This document shows, in pieces, positions 21,801-33,359 of a DNA stretch of 64,000 nt. Both the position numbers and the translations under genes were made by a program. The notes below the pieces were generated by a model. That model did not search any database and had not been told where the DNA came from. It saw nothing but the letters and a program-made list of their open reading frames with translations. Origin of the DNA: Perognathus longimembris pacificus (lineage: Eukaryota; Chordata; Mammalia; Rodentia; Heteromyidae); contig NC_063166.1 in the NCBI RefSeq assembly GCF_023159225.1, positions 45,005,149-45,069,148 of the forward strand, in the 5' to 3' direction. The first letter of the stretch is position 1, and every line of letters starts with the position of its first letter.

Positions 21801-23295
21801 CCAGAAAGGATCTTCTGCAGGAGAGTCAAAGGAGGGACAGAGACATCAAAAACAAGGTTGTCAGCTCCCTTATAATTTCCTCAGTGCAAATGAAATGTCC
21901 CTGGCCTGCTACATGCACATGCACACATAGGCACACACCTGCATACCCTGTGCACATTTCTGTTTTTGGTTTTGTGACTGCAGAGCATTTTTTTTTCCTT
22001 CTGAGAGGAGTCTGCTTTAATGCTGTGGCCAGGAAAAGGAGCTTATGTTGGAAAGGAGAGGGGGTCAGCAGTGTAAGCCACCTATGTACAGGGCCCGGGG
22101 AGGGAAAGAGAGAGGACAACAGAAAGGACGGGATGAAGCAAAGCCTGAGGAGGTGGCAGGTGGGATTAAGAAAGAAATTTCACTGGAGGAGGATGAGATA
22201 TGGGGAGAAATGACAAACTTGTAAAACAGGAGTGTTCATTATCTGGTGATGTGACTTGTGTAGAAATAAAATGAGACCATGATCTCTCTCTCTTCAGTCA
22301 CCTGATGGATCTGTTAGTTTTGATACTTTACAGTGTTGTCCAGGGAAAGCCATTTTGGGGGCGTGCTAGAAAATTCAAAGTGAGACTTAAATATCTGTTC
22401 CCCTTTCTTTTCCTCGGAGTACTTGGGTCAGATCGAGAGAGACCCCCATCCCTCCTGAGAAAGGTGTGTGCAAGGGTGGACTTGCCACTTCCTAGAATGA
22501 GGTTTCTTCTTAGGCCAGACCAACTTCATTTTTATTAAGCAAGTGGCTAGAAGACCAACTCTTCTCCATAAATATCCATGGCCATTCGCTCCTCATTTCT
22601 TTTATTGATTTGCCTGTCTAAATGAGTACTTCTAAACTCGGTGGGAGCTTTCCAATTAGATAAGAGGCAATTCATGTTGCCTGGTGCCTTCACACTGCAC
22701 TAACCACCCCGAACCAAGGAAACATATTCAAGACTTCTTTGCAGAACAACCTGCTTTAATCAAGATGACCCCCTTCCGAGTGCCCTCATCTGTGGGACAT
22801 TTCTCTTAATACAAGCTGTCTTTATTGGAGGCTGAGAAAAATGGTTTTCTTATGCAGGAGTGGGGTTTTCAGTGTATGTGGTGTGGTTAATGGAGAAGAA
22901 GCGTGGGCTCGAACTCTGGTCTAGTGGTTTCGAAAAGTCAGTTTAGCAGTCATTTGCGGGGGGGTGGGGATGCAAAAGTGGCTTAAGGATTTTTTTTCTT
23001 AAAATTTCTGCCACAAGCTCTGGAATTTATCTTCCCCAGGCTACCAAGGGCCCTTCTGGTTCTGGATGAATCACAGGATATGTAGCACTCACTGTTCAGG
23101 AGCAAATATAAGTGAAGTGGCCCCAATCCTGGGTGCTAGCAGGGGCCTGATATGGCCCACTGAAACTGGGACAACCCGTTTTCCTGAAGTCCCAGGTCTT
23201 TTGGCAAGACAACTTATTTCTTCTCCTTCTCATCTCTCCCTTTCCTGGCATGGCTCGTCCTCCACATAGCCAGACTGATTTTTGACTCCTCTCTC
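18851..23295. other. Mostly unique sequence, no gene recognised
   Basis: I see no repeat of the families above and no ORF with recognisable homology. The longest frame (21138-21608, 156 codons) looks random, with CT-rich runs at 21540-21600. Small features are a hairpin tgttaggg...ccctaaca at 20453-20475, a G run at 22957-22968 and an unusually balanced, repeat-free block at about 22540-22830. It may contain regulatory sequence, but nothing here proves that. Confidence 0.6.
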
Positions 23296-23740
23296 TCAAG
23301 AGAATTAAAATTGTTATTATAAAGGTGATGTACAGAGGGGTTACAGTTACATAAGACAGGCAAAGAGTACATTTCTTTTTGGAGAATGCCACCCCTTTCC
23401 TTGCTCTCTCCTGGTTTTTTCCTCTGGTCCCCATCTACAAGTTGTTCATTTTCAACTTAGGGATTAGTGAGTACCACTGTTATATTTGTTTACCCTTGGT
23501 CCCTCCATGTCTGTTGCTCCCTTATGCTCCCCAAAACAGAAAAATGAACAACAAGGCAAAAAGAAAACAAAAACAGTAACAAAGGAAAAATGTCTTGTTT
23601 CCATTTCCTGGAGTTTATTTTGATAAATATTATTTTATATGAGCAAATGCACATGGGCCTTACGCTTTTGTGTACCTCTCCTAAGAATATCCTCCTTTGG
23701 TCTCACTCTGTGTGATGGACGTTCCCCTCTCTTAATGCAG
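23296..23740 (-). mobile_element. Old L1 3' UTR
   Basis: A minus-strand L1 tail with gatgtacagaggggttacag at about 23327-23346, then cttgctctctcctgg, gtccctccatgtctg and ccatttcctggag. It is the same subfamily as 7893-9285. No coding remnant is visible. Confidence 0.8.
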
Positions 23741-23849
23741 GAATTTTTTTCACCCTAATCATCTGTGACTCTTTCTCATTGAGAGTCCTTTCACAATGTT
23801 TGTATTTTCTTATTATGTGTTACTAACTAGAGCTATTGTTCTCATTGGG

Positions 23850-24045
23850 TGCTCACCATGAGCCAGGCACTGTGTTGATCATTTGTAGACCTTACAGTGT
23901 TACTTACCATAATTAGGTCCATTACTACCATATTTTTTCAGATTAAGAAATGGAGTAGCTTAGCACAAGCCATGCCAGTACACATAAAGCTACCAGCAAT
24001 TGTCTTTGAGTCTGAAGTCTTCCCAGGTGGTCAATGTATCTAAAG
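23850..24045 (-). mobile_element. MIR element
   Basis: The plus strand reads gagccaggcactgtgttgat, then cattac..cata....cagattaagaaatgg and later ttgagtctgaagtcttcc. This follows the reverse complement of the mammalian-wide MIR SINE in order. Confidence 0.75.
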
Positions 24046-24334
24046 ACCCAGCACTTCCATTGGTGAACAGCAACACTTTCCTATAGCTACTGAGGTGCTG
24101 ATCTCTATGACAAAGCCTGGACACCCTATTTAGTGGAGACCATGGAAAGTTTAGGTTGGCCTATGACTGGCAAACATTTTGTAGTCCTATAAAGGTTTGA
24201 TGGTAAGTTCCAAAAGGAAATACTTAGATTGTTAGGTTTTTCTTATGGCTTCCTTTGTCTTGAGGAACTCGAGCCCAATTGCCCTGGGATGGGATTGGGA
24301 GACAAATACAAAATCTGTCGTTGATCTAGGTTCC

Positions 24335-24485
24335 ATGTTGTACATCTGCATTCCTGCCCTCTATAAAGGCTGAGGTGGGAGAATCACTTGAGCCTAGGAG
24401 TTTAAGACCAATAGGGACCACATAGTGAGCTCCTGTCTTTGAAACAAAACCAACCAGCCAACCAACCAAAAAAAAAAATCACCCA
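24335..24485 (+). mobile_element. B1/Alu-like 7SL-derived monomer
   Basis: ggctgaggtgggagaatcac followed by ttgagcctaggagtttaag and catagtgagctcctgtct matches the 7SL RNA-derived monomer order. An A/C-rich tail with CCAA and AAAC repeats (24445-24505) follows. It lacks the tRNA-like right half of the other 7SL-containing SINEs here, so it is a separate, older type. Confidence 0.8.
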
Positions 24486-24539
24486 ACCAAACAAACAAAC
24501 AAAACTCAAACACTACCCTACAAGATATGAAAATAAGAG

Positions 24540-24605
24540 GTTCTTCTTCTCCTTCTCCTTCTTCTTATCTCTTCTCCCCCTCCCCCGCTTCCTTCTTCTT
24601 CATAT
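24540..24605. repeat. (TTC)n/CT-rich tract
   Basis: Imperfect TTC and CCCT repeats. Confidence 0.85.
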
Positions 24606-24639
24606 ACCGTATCCAGTTCTTTCTTTCTTTTATTTTTCC

Positions 24640-24958
24640 ATTGGTTTTCTCCCTGTTGTCACTGCTTTTGATTCTGGTTCTCTTTGTATTGTATATCAGT
24701 TTGTCTGATTTGGGAAGGGTAGAGGAATCACAGAAATGGTGAGACAAAGGATAAACCAATGCAACAGTGTTAATCACAAGACACTATGTTGTAAATGAAC
24801 TTTACAACTTACTGGAGGGGAAGGAGTTCGGGGTGGGGGGGCAGATAGCAGGAGAAAATGAGAGAGGGCTAACAATGTTCGACAAGAAATGTACTCATTA
24901 CCTTATTTATGTAACTGAAGCCCCTCTGTACATTACTTTTATAATTAAAAAAAAAGGA
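24640..24958 (+). mobile_element. Old L1 3' UTR, plus strand
   Basis: ggtgagacaaaggataaacc, then aaccaatgcaacagtg, a G-rich tract at 24815-24850, caagaaatgtactcattacc and finally cctctgtacattac with an A-rich end at about 24946-24957. This is the same 3' UTR layout as 9840-10460. Confidence 0.8.
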
Positions 24959-25198
24959 ATTGTGAAAAAATGGACACTGCCAACCTCCAAACCACTGCTT
25001 GAGGCAAGGGTTTGGCCCTTCAGTTTAGACCTCTCTTCTCCTTCAAGAAGCTCTCTGTGGTGGAGATACTTCTCTCATCAATAGGCATAGTTCATTACTA
25101 ATTTCTCAATAGGCTTTACTCTAGAGATTTGGGGCTTACTTACCAGTACCTCAAACCATAGTTTTCCATTTTCTCTTTCTAGAGAGCAGATAAGTTCT

Positions 25199-25250
25199 TG
25201 ACAACTAAGAGTTTTGACAGATAATGACAACTAAGAGTTTTGACAGATAA
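25199..25250 (+). repeat. Perfect 26-bp tandem duplication
   Basis: Two identical adjacent 26-bp units (25199-25224 and 25225-25250), each beginning tgacaactaagag. Confidence 0.97.
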
Positions 25251-25546
25251 TGCTGGAAGGTCAGATAATATGTGGTGATCATGTCCCTTCCTCCACTTCC
25301 TCACTTTAAGTTTATGACCTCAGTGAGCACAATGAATGATCTAGTATGCTGATATTATAAGGATCTGGGAGGTAGCCAGGTCCTCCAAGACCACAGTTCT
25401 GAGCTCTGGCTATGTGTGGAACTGACTAGCAACTGTTGTCTGTGTTGGTGCATTTTTAACCTAGAGCAAAGCTGAAGGCTAACCTAGATCATGTGACAGA
25501 ATGCCACTGATATACAATGTCATCTTTGCCCTTGAGATCCCATACC

Positions 25547-25923
25547 TGTTATGGATGGCTATGTAGCAACCTTCCCAAAAGGCTTATGTGTTAGGGGATT
25601 GATATTCATCTAGTGTTATTATTTTGGAAGGTTCTAGAAACTCCAGGGAAGTGAAATGTAGCTGGAGAAAGGAGGTGACTAAGGGTGGGTTCTTGGGAGT
25701 ACCTTGACTCTGACCCCTTCAGCCCTCTCTCTGTACTTCTTGTCCATCGTAAGACAAAGAATCTTCTCTGTATGCTCCTGTTTCCATGATGTCCCTCCCA
25801 CATATTTCTGTCTAAGTAACCATGGCAGAACCATCTGAAACCATGGACAAACCAAAGATATATCCCTTCCTTTTAACTTGTTCACAATATTTATGAGGTC
25901 ACAGTGGCAGAAAGAGAAAGTAA
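25547..25923 (+). mobile_element. MaLR-type LTR (MST/MLT1-like)
   Basis: It starts tgttatggatgg and contains aaaggcttatgtgttagggg near the 5' end and gaggtgactaagggtggg midway. Near the 3' end come aaccatctgaaaccatgga and cttttaacttgttcacaatattt. The order matches LTRs of the non-autonomous ERVL-MaLR group. No internal sequence adjoins it, so it is a solo LTR. Subfamily not determined. Confidence 0.7.
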
Positions 25924-27441
25924 AGAAGCACTCCCTTTTGTGTCTGCTACTGGCTCATACTTGAATGCTTGAATGACTCAGGCCCAGCAGAGGAAGTGGG
26001 TTATTTCCATTCTATGTCTTCCACTCATAGTATGGTTGCATGAGGAGTGGCACAACTTAATCCCCACTTGCCTGTATGGCTTGGGTGGACAAAGGTTGCT
26101 CCTTCTTTGGCCCATGGTAATCATGTTCTTGGTAAGAGAGTGGTGAGGAGGGAGATCCCTTGAAGACTGGATGTATAGTCTTGACTTCTCAAGGGTGGCA
26201 TCTTCTGTCCTGGCACTGTCATGCTGTCATTTTGGCTGCACCTGGGGAGCAAAAAATGATGGAGGTGTGTTGTTCAGAAGGCTTCAGCACCTGCCACTCA
26301 GAACCTCTGTGAAGTTACTGTGAAGGCTCTGGAAAGAGGCACTTGACCTTCTTTTACATCAGAAGAGAGAAGAGCTAGGGACTAGCATTGGAATTAAAGC
26401 CTAATCTCGCTGTGGGGGGGGGGTCACCTTTGCTCTCAAGAAGAAAAGGAAGTGTTTGAAGATTCAGTAAAGCCCTGTTCATTATCAAACCCCAGCGGGG
26501 CTTTATGATAATTTCTATAACTTCTTCACTCAAAACTCTGGGTGCTATGAAGGTTAATAACTTGTGTTTATTGAGACTTCCCTTCAAGGAACTCAGAAAG
26601 CTTTGCAGCCATTACCTAATTCAGCAGCACCACAGGACAAGGGAACAGGAAAGAGGGAGAGGATGAACAGATGAGATTATTCCAATTTAGGAGAACTGAT
26701 AATATTAATAGTTCTGACAGAGAGTTAAGTGAGTTTAAAAAATTGCAAAACAGGTTTATGTCATCCAGTAAGAGATTTCTTTTCTTCCCTCTCCAGCACC
26801 AGCCACCTCAGAACACCATTTGCTCTACCACTGTGAGCTGGAGGGAGAGGAGCATGTTGGCATAGTTTCTCTGCTGTAAATCAGATGATGAGTCCTAGAT
26901 CTTGGCACTGCTCTGGTGTTTAGTAAGAAGAGGAGTTAAGTATACACTTGGCTTGTCACATTGTTAGTGCTCCATGGACATGACTTCTGTACCCCAGGTA
27001 CCTCTAGTCCAGGGAACCACAAAGTGTTTTTCTAAGTGATTAGAGGAGTACTCTATATGCTTGGTGCTCCTGAATGTGAGGAAGATGAGGAGGGATGGGA
27101 GGGAGTTGTTTAGGGAGAGGTAGGAACAGTGGCCATTTCTATTTTCATTACTGTGAGAAGACTAACCCTCAACTCCCCAATTCTTAAACAAAACCTGGGT
27201 GTATTCCCTGAGGAAAAGTTGAAATGGCAATCTGAATGATTTTTATAGTTGATTGGAAGTAAAAAAAAATAGAGGCAGAGGCTGAATCTGAACTGTGTTG
27301 GGCTTGAAGCATTGAGTCATTTGTGAATATCTACATTCCTTAGCTTGTTATACTAATCTTCTACTTTGCTGTTTGCTGGAAAAATGAAGCTTCACTGAGA
27401 AAGTACCCAAAAAGTTGTCATGTGGTTTGGAACATTCTACA

Positions 27442-27529
27442 ATGTCAGGAAATTTCCAATTCTAAAGCATGACCTTCCTTGAGAGATGTCAGGAAATTTC
27501 CAATTCTAAAGCATGACCTTCCTTGAGAG
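27442..27529 (+). repeat. Perfect 44-bp tandem duplication
   Basis: Two identical units (27442-27485 and 27486-27529) begin atgtcaggaaatttcc and end ttccttgagag. With no mismatches over 44 bp, the event is recent or maintained by slippage or conversion. Confidence 0.98.
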
Positions 27530-28570
27530 ACACCCCCCTCCCCCGTCCCTATAAAACTCAAATAAGGAGTGGTACCAGCAATCTTCTTTAGTAACTGTGA
27601 TCCATTTGGATCTTAAAGTCTTATGGAAAGAGGAAAGAAAGGACTCAGACAGACAATAGATTCTTAAGAAATGTATTCTGGTCTTCACACTGACCAGGGC
27701 AGGGATCTAGGGAATGGGATCCTCTTAGCCGGCTCCTCCATTGTACACTCTCACCAAGAGTTGGGTAAAAGAAGAGAAAGGTCCTTCCTTTGTTTCTTTG
27801 TGAATGCCATTGTGGTCACTAACTTTGGTTCCTTCCCATTCATAAAACTCTGCTGGGGTTATCATAGGAGAGCAGACATTTGACTAGAACTCATAGAGTG
27901 CTTTTTTTGTCTGTTACACCCTCAAGGCTTTGAGAGCTTGCTGAACATCTTGCCAACCATGGCTATTCTTGGATTCATCTGCTCTTATCTTGTCTCTTCA
28001 AGCCAATTTTGGGCTTCCAAAGTTTGCTTAAGTCAGTGAAAGATTTTCGCAAAAGATGGTAATGTCTTGCTAGGCAGTTCTAATATGAAGGAAAGATGAC
28101 TAGGAAGTGATGTCACGTGCTTTAATCTGGAGGTCAGTCTTTTACAGGTTGTGTTGGTCAGTCCTCTCAGTGAAATTGAGCTAACTTCACAGCAAGACCT
28201 CCTTTCTGGTACCATGTTACAAATGCAGTCAGTCTACAAAAGATCAGAATTTTAGTCTATTGATAAGTAGGCCTTTCCTCTCCTCTATCAATGTAAACTT
28301 AATTAGTCATAGTTTAGGAGAGGAAGCAACTGTACTCTTTGAAATATTCTCACCATTTCCCAGATTTATCTTGAAGCCACACCAATTGTTCTAGCATCTC
28401 TTGAGACAAATTTGTTTCCTGATTATTACCTGGAGAGTGATGAAAATTGCCTTTCTTTGCTCTGAGCTGAGGCCTCAGAGCCAGGTTAAAGTGTCCCGGG
28501 GCATTTAGCCCTGAATGTTTCAGATCCAAAAGTTCTAAATCTCAACCACATTTCTTTCTGAGTTTTTCTG

Positions 28571-28592
28571 CACTGAATGTATACATTCAGTG
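28571..28592. repeat. Perfect 22-bp palindrome
   Basis: The sequence cactgaatgt/atacattcag/tg is its own reverse complement over 22 bp with no spacer. No repeat family explains it. Confidence 0.97.
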
Positions 28593-30325
28593 ATTTTATC
28601 ACCCATCCCACGACCTGGTGATATTATTACTGTTGAGTATACCATTCTTCACTTGGAAATTGGCTTTAATTAGTTTTCATCATTCTCCCAAGCTTTAACT
28701 GTTTCCTGAAATATCATAAAGAACAGGTGTTCAGGACTCATGCTGAAATTAGGAAGAAATTCTAGGTTATCATCCAACAAAGAGATGTTCTCTAGGGCTG
28801 AGAGTTGAGACAAGAGACTGAGTGAGTACAGAACTTGGCTCCTGTTAAGCTAAGTTTAGTAGACTGAATGATAAACCTATACAATGGAGAAAGACAAAGT
28901 ACTTATGGTTCAAGACAAGTTCTGAAAGAGCCCTGGTGATGTTTCTGGCAAAAAATATGGTCAGAATTGGTGGTCTGATATCTCATGTTTACAGTCTCAC
29001 TGGCCTTGAAAAATGAACCCCAATCTCAATCCATTGCCAAGTGAGACCCCACACTACCAGGTGGGGATGAATTTGTCTTCCTAAACCATACTTTCCGTAG
29101 ATTAGTGGTCACTAATTTTCCTTGAAGGAGAGAGATTAGTTAAGTCCAGAAAGACATGAGATTTCTTCTTTTCCCACTTCTTTCAATGTACCCTTGATTG
29201 CTTTCCAAGGACTTTTACCCCCAAGAAACAATTCTGCAATCATTCATTCACTCATTTATCAAACACTTCCTCAAATTTGTTTTTAGGCAGAATGAGCAAA
29301 CACAGTCCTGCTCCAAGCATTTGCTTCCCATGTGAAGGTAGTGATGGCTCGGTTGTTTATACATGTGAAAGGAAGAATTTGACTAGTGTGTGTGTGTCTT
29401 GTTGGAGAACACATCCCTTGGAGAGAGTTTGCAGTGAGACATCAGTAACTGTGGCATGGCTCATGTTCCAGAACTTTCTGAGTAATCAGGAAGTTATGGT
29501 TGGAGTTTTGTCTCAAGCTCAGAAAAGATACCCTTCCTTCCCCAGTCTCTACTCACCTCATTCTCCATGTATTTCTCCCGAGAGCATCCTGTCAATAAAC
29601 TCCACTCACCCCTGTATCTCTGTCCTGTTTCTAGGGGCCCTAACCTAAGGAGCATATTCCTTCTGCTTTGTAGTGGCCTGGAGGATGTCTCTGCTATGTG
29701 CCTACATGTGTCATTCTTCTGGAAATCTTTGGGCATTTGCAGGCTGTGTATTATCAGATTGCACAATGACTCAAGATGGATTTGAGATGCCATGGGCTTC
29801 CCAATGGCCTGCGGTTAGCAATGCGGGGCTTATGGTTGATGCAGGCAGAAGGGTGCCTGGTCCTGGGGGGAGGTGAGTCATTATTTCCGCCTCAGTGCAT
29901 TCTAATCATATTTCCTTCTGTCAAGCCAAGCAGTACTTTCAGTCCTTCCAGAGTCTCTGCTTTCTTTCTGCTCGGATCAGAAACAAATCAGCATGCTGGA
30001 GCCTGGCAGAGGATCATTTAGAGCTTTTCATCTCCGCTAGTAGCTAGGAGCTGGCAATGCCAATTGTATTTGTGTGTGAACACACGTGTATATTTGGTTT
30101 TAAATTGTACACGGCCCTGTCTTCTGTTTTGAAATGCTGTATGCCTCTACTTAAAATTTTAAAGCATTGTTGAGGATGTAGGGAAGGGGGAGTGAGCACA
30201 GAATAGAGTTCCTAACTGTGAATCTAACCTGCTTAGGGATTAAGTTTTCTGTCTGATGTTTTATACTTTTAAATTGAGGTATTGCATATGTTTGCTATGG
30301 TGCTTGGGCATTAAGAATGTACTTA

Positions 30326-30551
30326 AGCCGAGTGCTGGTTGCTCATACCTATAATACTAGCCACTTAGGAGACTGAGATCAGGTGACTGAGGTTAGAACC
30401 CAACTCAGGCAAGAGAGTTTATAAGGCTCTTATCTCCAATTAAGCACTAAAACAGCTGAAAGTGGAGCTGTGGCTCAGTAGGTAGAGCACTAACCCTAAG
30501 TACAAAAGTTCAGGGCCAGCACTCAGGCTTCGACTTCAAGCCCCAGGAGCA
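30326..30551 (+). mobile_element. 7SL/tRNA-like dimeric SINE
   Basis: Plus-strand copy with a B1-like left half (ctcatacctataatactagc) and a tRNA-like right half (gtggagctgtggctcagtag). Its A-rich tail has become a GAAA/GGAA tract. Confidence 0.85.
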
Positions 30552-30690
30552 GCATGAGAGAAAGAAAGAAAAGAAATGAAAAGAAGGAAGAAAGGAGAGA
30601 GAGAAGGAAAGGAAAGAAGGAAGGATGAAAGAAAGGAAAAAAGAAAGGAAGAAAGAAGAAAGAAGGGAAGGAAGGAAGGAAGAAATTGAC
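30552..30690. repeat. (GAAA)n/(GGAA)n purine tract
   Basis: About 140 bp of pure purine repeats expanded from a SINE tail and bounded by two SINEs. Confidence 0.95.
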
Positions 30691-30935
30691 AAGCCAGCCA
30701 TTGGTGGCTTATGCCTGTAATCCTACCTACTAGGGAGTCTGAGATAGGAGGAGGATTGTGGTTCAACGCCAGCTTTGGCAGAAAAGTCTGTGAAACCATT
30801 ATCTCCAATTAGCCACCAGAAAGCCAGAAGTGGTTCTGTGGCTCAGGTGGAGTGCTAGCCTTGAGCAAAAGAGCTCAGGGAGAGCACCCAGATCCTGAGT
30901 TCAAGTCCCACAACTGAAAAAAACAAAGAAAAGAA
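30691..30935 (+). mobile_element. 7SL/tRNA-like dimeric SINE
   Basis: Full dimer: ggcttatgcctgtaatccta left half, tgtggctcaggtggagtgct right half, ending gagttcaagtcccacaac plus A-rich tail. It sits directly behind another copy of the same family in the same orientation. Confidence 0.9.
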
Positions 30936-31109
30936 ATAGACAATAAAACCATAAAACACCCCTATCATAATTTATAGACATAAATAAATAAGAACCTTTT
31001 CAAATTCATAGATTGGAAAGCTTTTGTTAGGATGGAAATTTTCCTCCTGTGTCAGTATGTATGCCACAACTCTATGAAAATTATGTTTAAATAGAAATTA
31101 TCAGGCCAG

Positions 31110-31315
31110 GGCTGGGAATATGGCCTACTGGCAAGAGAGCCTGCCTCGTATACATGAAGCCCTGGGTTCAAATCCCCCGTACCACATATATGGAAAATGG
31201 CCAGAAGTGGCTCTGTGGCTCAAGTGGCAGAGTGCTAGCCTTGAGAAAAAGGAAGCCAGGGACAGTGCTCAGGCCCTGAGTCCAAGGCCCAGGACTGGCA
31301 AAAAAAAAAAAAAAA
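31110..31315 (+). mobile_element. IDL-Geo-like dimeric SINE
   Basis: Left monomer ggctgggaatatggcctact with B box ggttcaaatcc, right monomer ctcaagtggcagagtgctag, and a 16-nt A tail at 31300-31315. A probable imperfect TSD around aattatcaggcca (31096-31108) and aatcattaggcca (31313-31325) flanks it. Arm A shows the site without it. Confidence 0.9.
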
Positions 31316-31340
31316 TCATTAGGCCAATTCCAAACTTTTT

Positions 31341-31808
31341 TCCTTTTGTCTAGATTTTTTTTAAGTTATTTATTTATTGTCAAAGTGATGTGCAGAGGGG
31401 TTACAGTTTCATATGTAAGGCAGTGGGTACATTTCTTGTATAACTTGTTACCTCCTCCCTCATTCCCCCCCCTTCCCCTCTCCCCCCCAATGAGTTGCTC
31501 AGTTAGTTTACATGGAATGGTTTTGTAAGTATTGCTTTTGGTTTTGTTTGTCTTTTTATCCTTTGTCTCTCAATTTTGATATTCCTTTTCCCTGCCCTAG
31601 TTCTAATAAAAGTATATACAGTATCCAGGGTACTCAGATGAGACACAGTGATAGTGTGGGCACAACCACATGAAGAGGATACAAGAGGAACAACAACAAC
31701 AACAAAAAGCTTTGGTTTCACATGGCATGTTGAAAGTAATTACAACAGTGATATAATGCTTGTTTCCATAACATGGAGTTCATTTCACTTAGCATCATCT
31801 TATGTGTT
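31341..31808 (-). mobile_element. 5'-truncated L1, 3' UTR only
   Basis: A minus-strand L1 tail: T-rich end, gatgtgcagaggggttacag, a C-rich tract at 31461-31490, and L1 3' UTR up to the ggagttcatttcacttagca block near 31790. The TSD caattccaaacttttt is at about 31325-31340 and 31809-31824. A small AAC repeat at 31688-31706 lies inside. Confidence 0.9.
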
Positions 31809-31824
31809 CAATTCCAAACTTTTT

Positions 31825-32586
31825 AGGAAAATTTAAAACACCTAGAATAATGAAAATAACTGCATGAGATCAAAGTTGAAGGATTTAGACTTTCAGATTT
31901 CAAAGTGTTCTATGTAGCTACAGTGATCTAGAAAAATGTCATATTAGTATAGACATGTACAAAAGTTTAATGGAACAGAATTTACGGTCCAGAAATAAAT
32001 CATTGTATCTATGAATGAGTGATTGTTCTTCACAATGATGACAAAACAATTCAATGGAGAAACAGTAGTTTTTAAACAAATGATGATAAGAGAGTTGAAT
32101 ATACACACTTGTAAGAAAAGAAATAAAACATGAAGAAAAACCTCAACTCCTTATCTCAAGTCATATACAAATGCTTATAAGACTTCTAGAGGAGAAACTA
32201 AAAGGAGATCTTCATGGTCCCCACCTAGGCAACCCAGCCATGAACATAACACCAGCCACTCTACCATGAAAGAAAATTGATAAATTGGATTTTATTGAAA
32301 CTAAAACTTTTCCCATCCTTAAGTGAATGAAAAAACAAGTGATTGGCAATTTTTTTTAAAAAGCTTGTACCAACATAAATACAAAATTCTTAAAAATCAA
32401 TAAGAAGAAAAAAAACCAATTTCTAAAGGGAGAAACTATCTAATACACTTTACTCAAGAAGATATGCAAGTGACCAATAGCTATCTGAAAGGAGAGTTAG
32501 CATTTTTACTGATTAAAGAAATGGAAATTGGAAACACAGTTAAATTCCACTTTATATACACTAGAACCCACAGAATTAAAAAGGAT
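31825..32586 (+). mobile_element. Ancient L1M ORF2 3' region (arm B copy)
   Basis: Same decayed L1 as 1340-2680, now on the plus strand. The best landmark is ctgattaaagaaatggaaat near 32510-32530, corresponding to the conserved ORF2 KEMEIKT block, followed by a degenerate RYHLTP.R block. Confidence 0.7.
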
Positions 32587-32709
32587 AAATCATTTCTCCC
32601 TTAAGTGGTTTTCTCAAGGGCTTGCTGCTAAGAGTTTCCCTAAAATCTCCTCTGAGAGTCAAGAATCAAACTCTTCGCACTGAAAACACAACTTAGGGAG
32701 AAATGATTT
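32587..32709. repeat. Fold-back element, copy B
   Basis: The same hairpin element as 1205-1335, 123 bp here. The outer arms begin aaatcatttctccc and end gggagaaatgattt. The 8-bp difference comes mainly from a small deletion near the inner arm (ctcttcgcactg instead of the longer copy A text). Confidence 0.75.
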
Positions 32710-33163
32710 ATCTTAACTCACAGCTTCAAACAGTTCAGTCTGTGTTCAGTTGGCCCTGTGCGCTCGGGCAGAACATCATGGTGTCAGAAGCCTCTTCCTC
32801 ATGGTAGACAAGAAACAGGAAAAGAAAATTCCGAGAATCAGGACTGCCTAACTCAGTAACCAAGTAGAAAGCATCATAAAAAGCCAGCTGACCTCCACAA
32901 TAGCAACAAAACACAAGTACCTAGAAAGCTTATGTAACGGTTGGTAAGGATAAGGAACACATTTATTATATTACTAAAGACAAAGAAAAGAAGCCTAGAT
33001 AGAGAGTATATCTCACAGTCATGAACAGTAGCATAAAGTAAATGTGCAGCTTGTTTACCAAATAATTAAAAAATTATCTCTGCAATCACAATCAAAGCTC
33101 CTCTTGAGATTTAAGCACTTAATTATTGACATCTCTACCAAAAAAAAGGAAGTCAACAAAAAC

Positions 33164-33187
33164 AAACAAACAAACAAACAAACAAAA
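33164..33187. repeat. (AAAC)n microsatellite
   Basis: Six AAAC units at the outer edge of arm B, probably a SINE-tail remnant. Confidence 0.9.
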
Positions 33188-33196
33188 AACTTATAT

Positions 33197-33355
33197 AAAT
33201 GGAAATCACAGCTCCAAGTCTGCCCAGGCCGGAAGCTCCACAAGACTCTTATCTCCAAGTAACTTCCAGAAAGCAGGACCTGGATCTGTGGTTCAAAGTG
33301 GTAGAGCACTAGACTTGAGCATAAAGAGGATTTCAAGCCCTACAACTAACAACAA
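33197..33355 (+). mobile_element. Partial 7SL/tRNA-like SINE
   Basis: Retains the acaagactcttatctccaag linker and right half (ctgtggttcaaagtggtaga), with the 5' part of the left half lost. Confidence 0.75.
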
Positions 33356-33359
33356 AAAA

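Larger units (their letters stand above)
25924..30325. other. Mostly unique sequence, no gene recognised
   Basis: No convincing exon or repeat family beyond small features: a G run at 26415-26424, a 44-bp tandem duplication at 27442-27529, a perfect palindrome at 28571-28592 and a short attcattcactcatttatcaaacactt run at 29240-29270 resembling a MIR/L2 end. Frames such as 29277-29648 show no known domain. The block at 29870-30110 looks conserved-like (low repeat content, mixed composition), but I cannot test conservation. Confidence 0.55.
30955..33155 (-). repeat. Arm B of a ~2-kb inverted duplication
   Basis: Reverse-complement match to 735-2705. Private insertions in this arm are an IDL-Geo SINE (31110-31315) and an L1 tail (31341-31808). 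It preserves the empty sites of the insertions in arm A. Arm-to-arm distance is about 28 kb. Confidence 0.85.
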
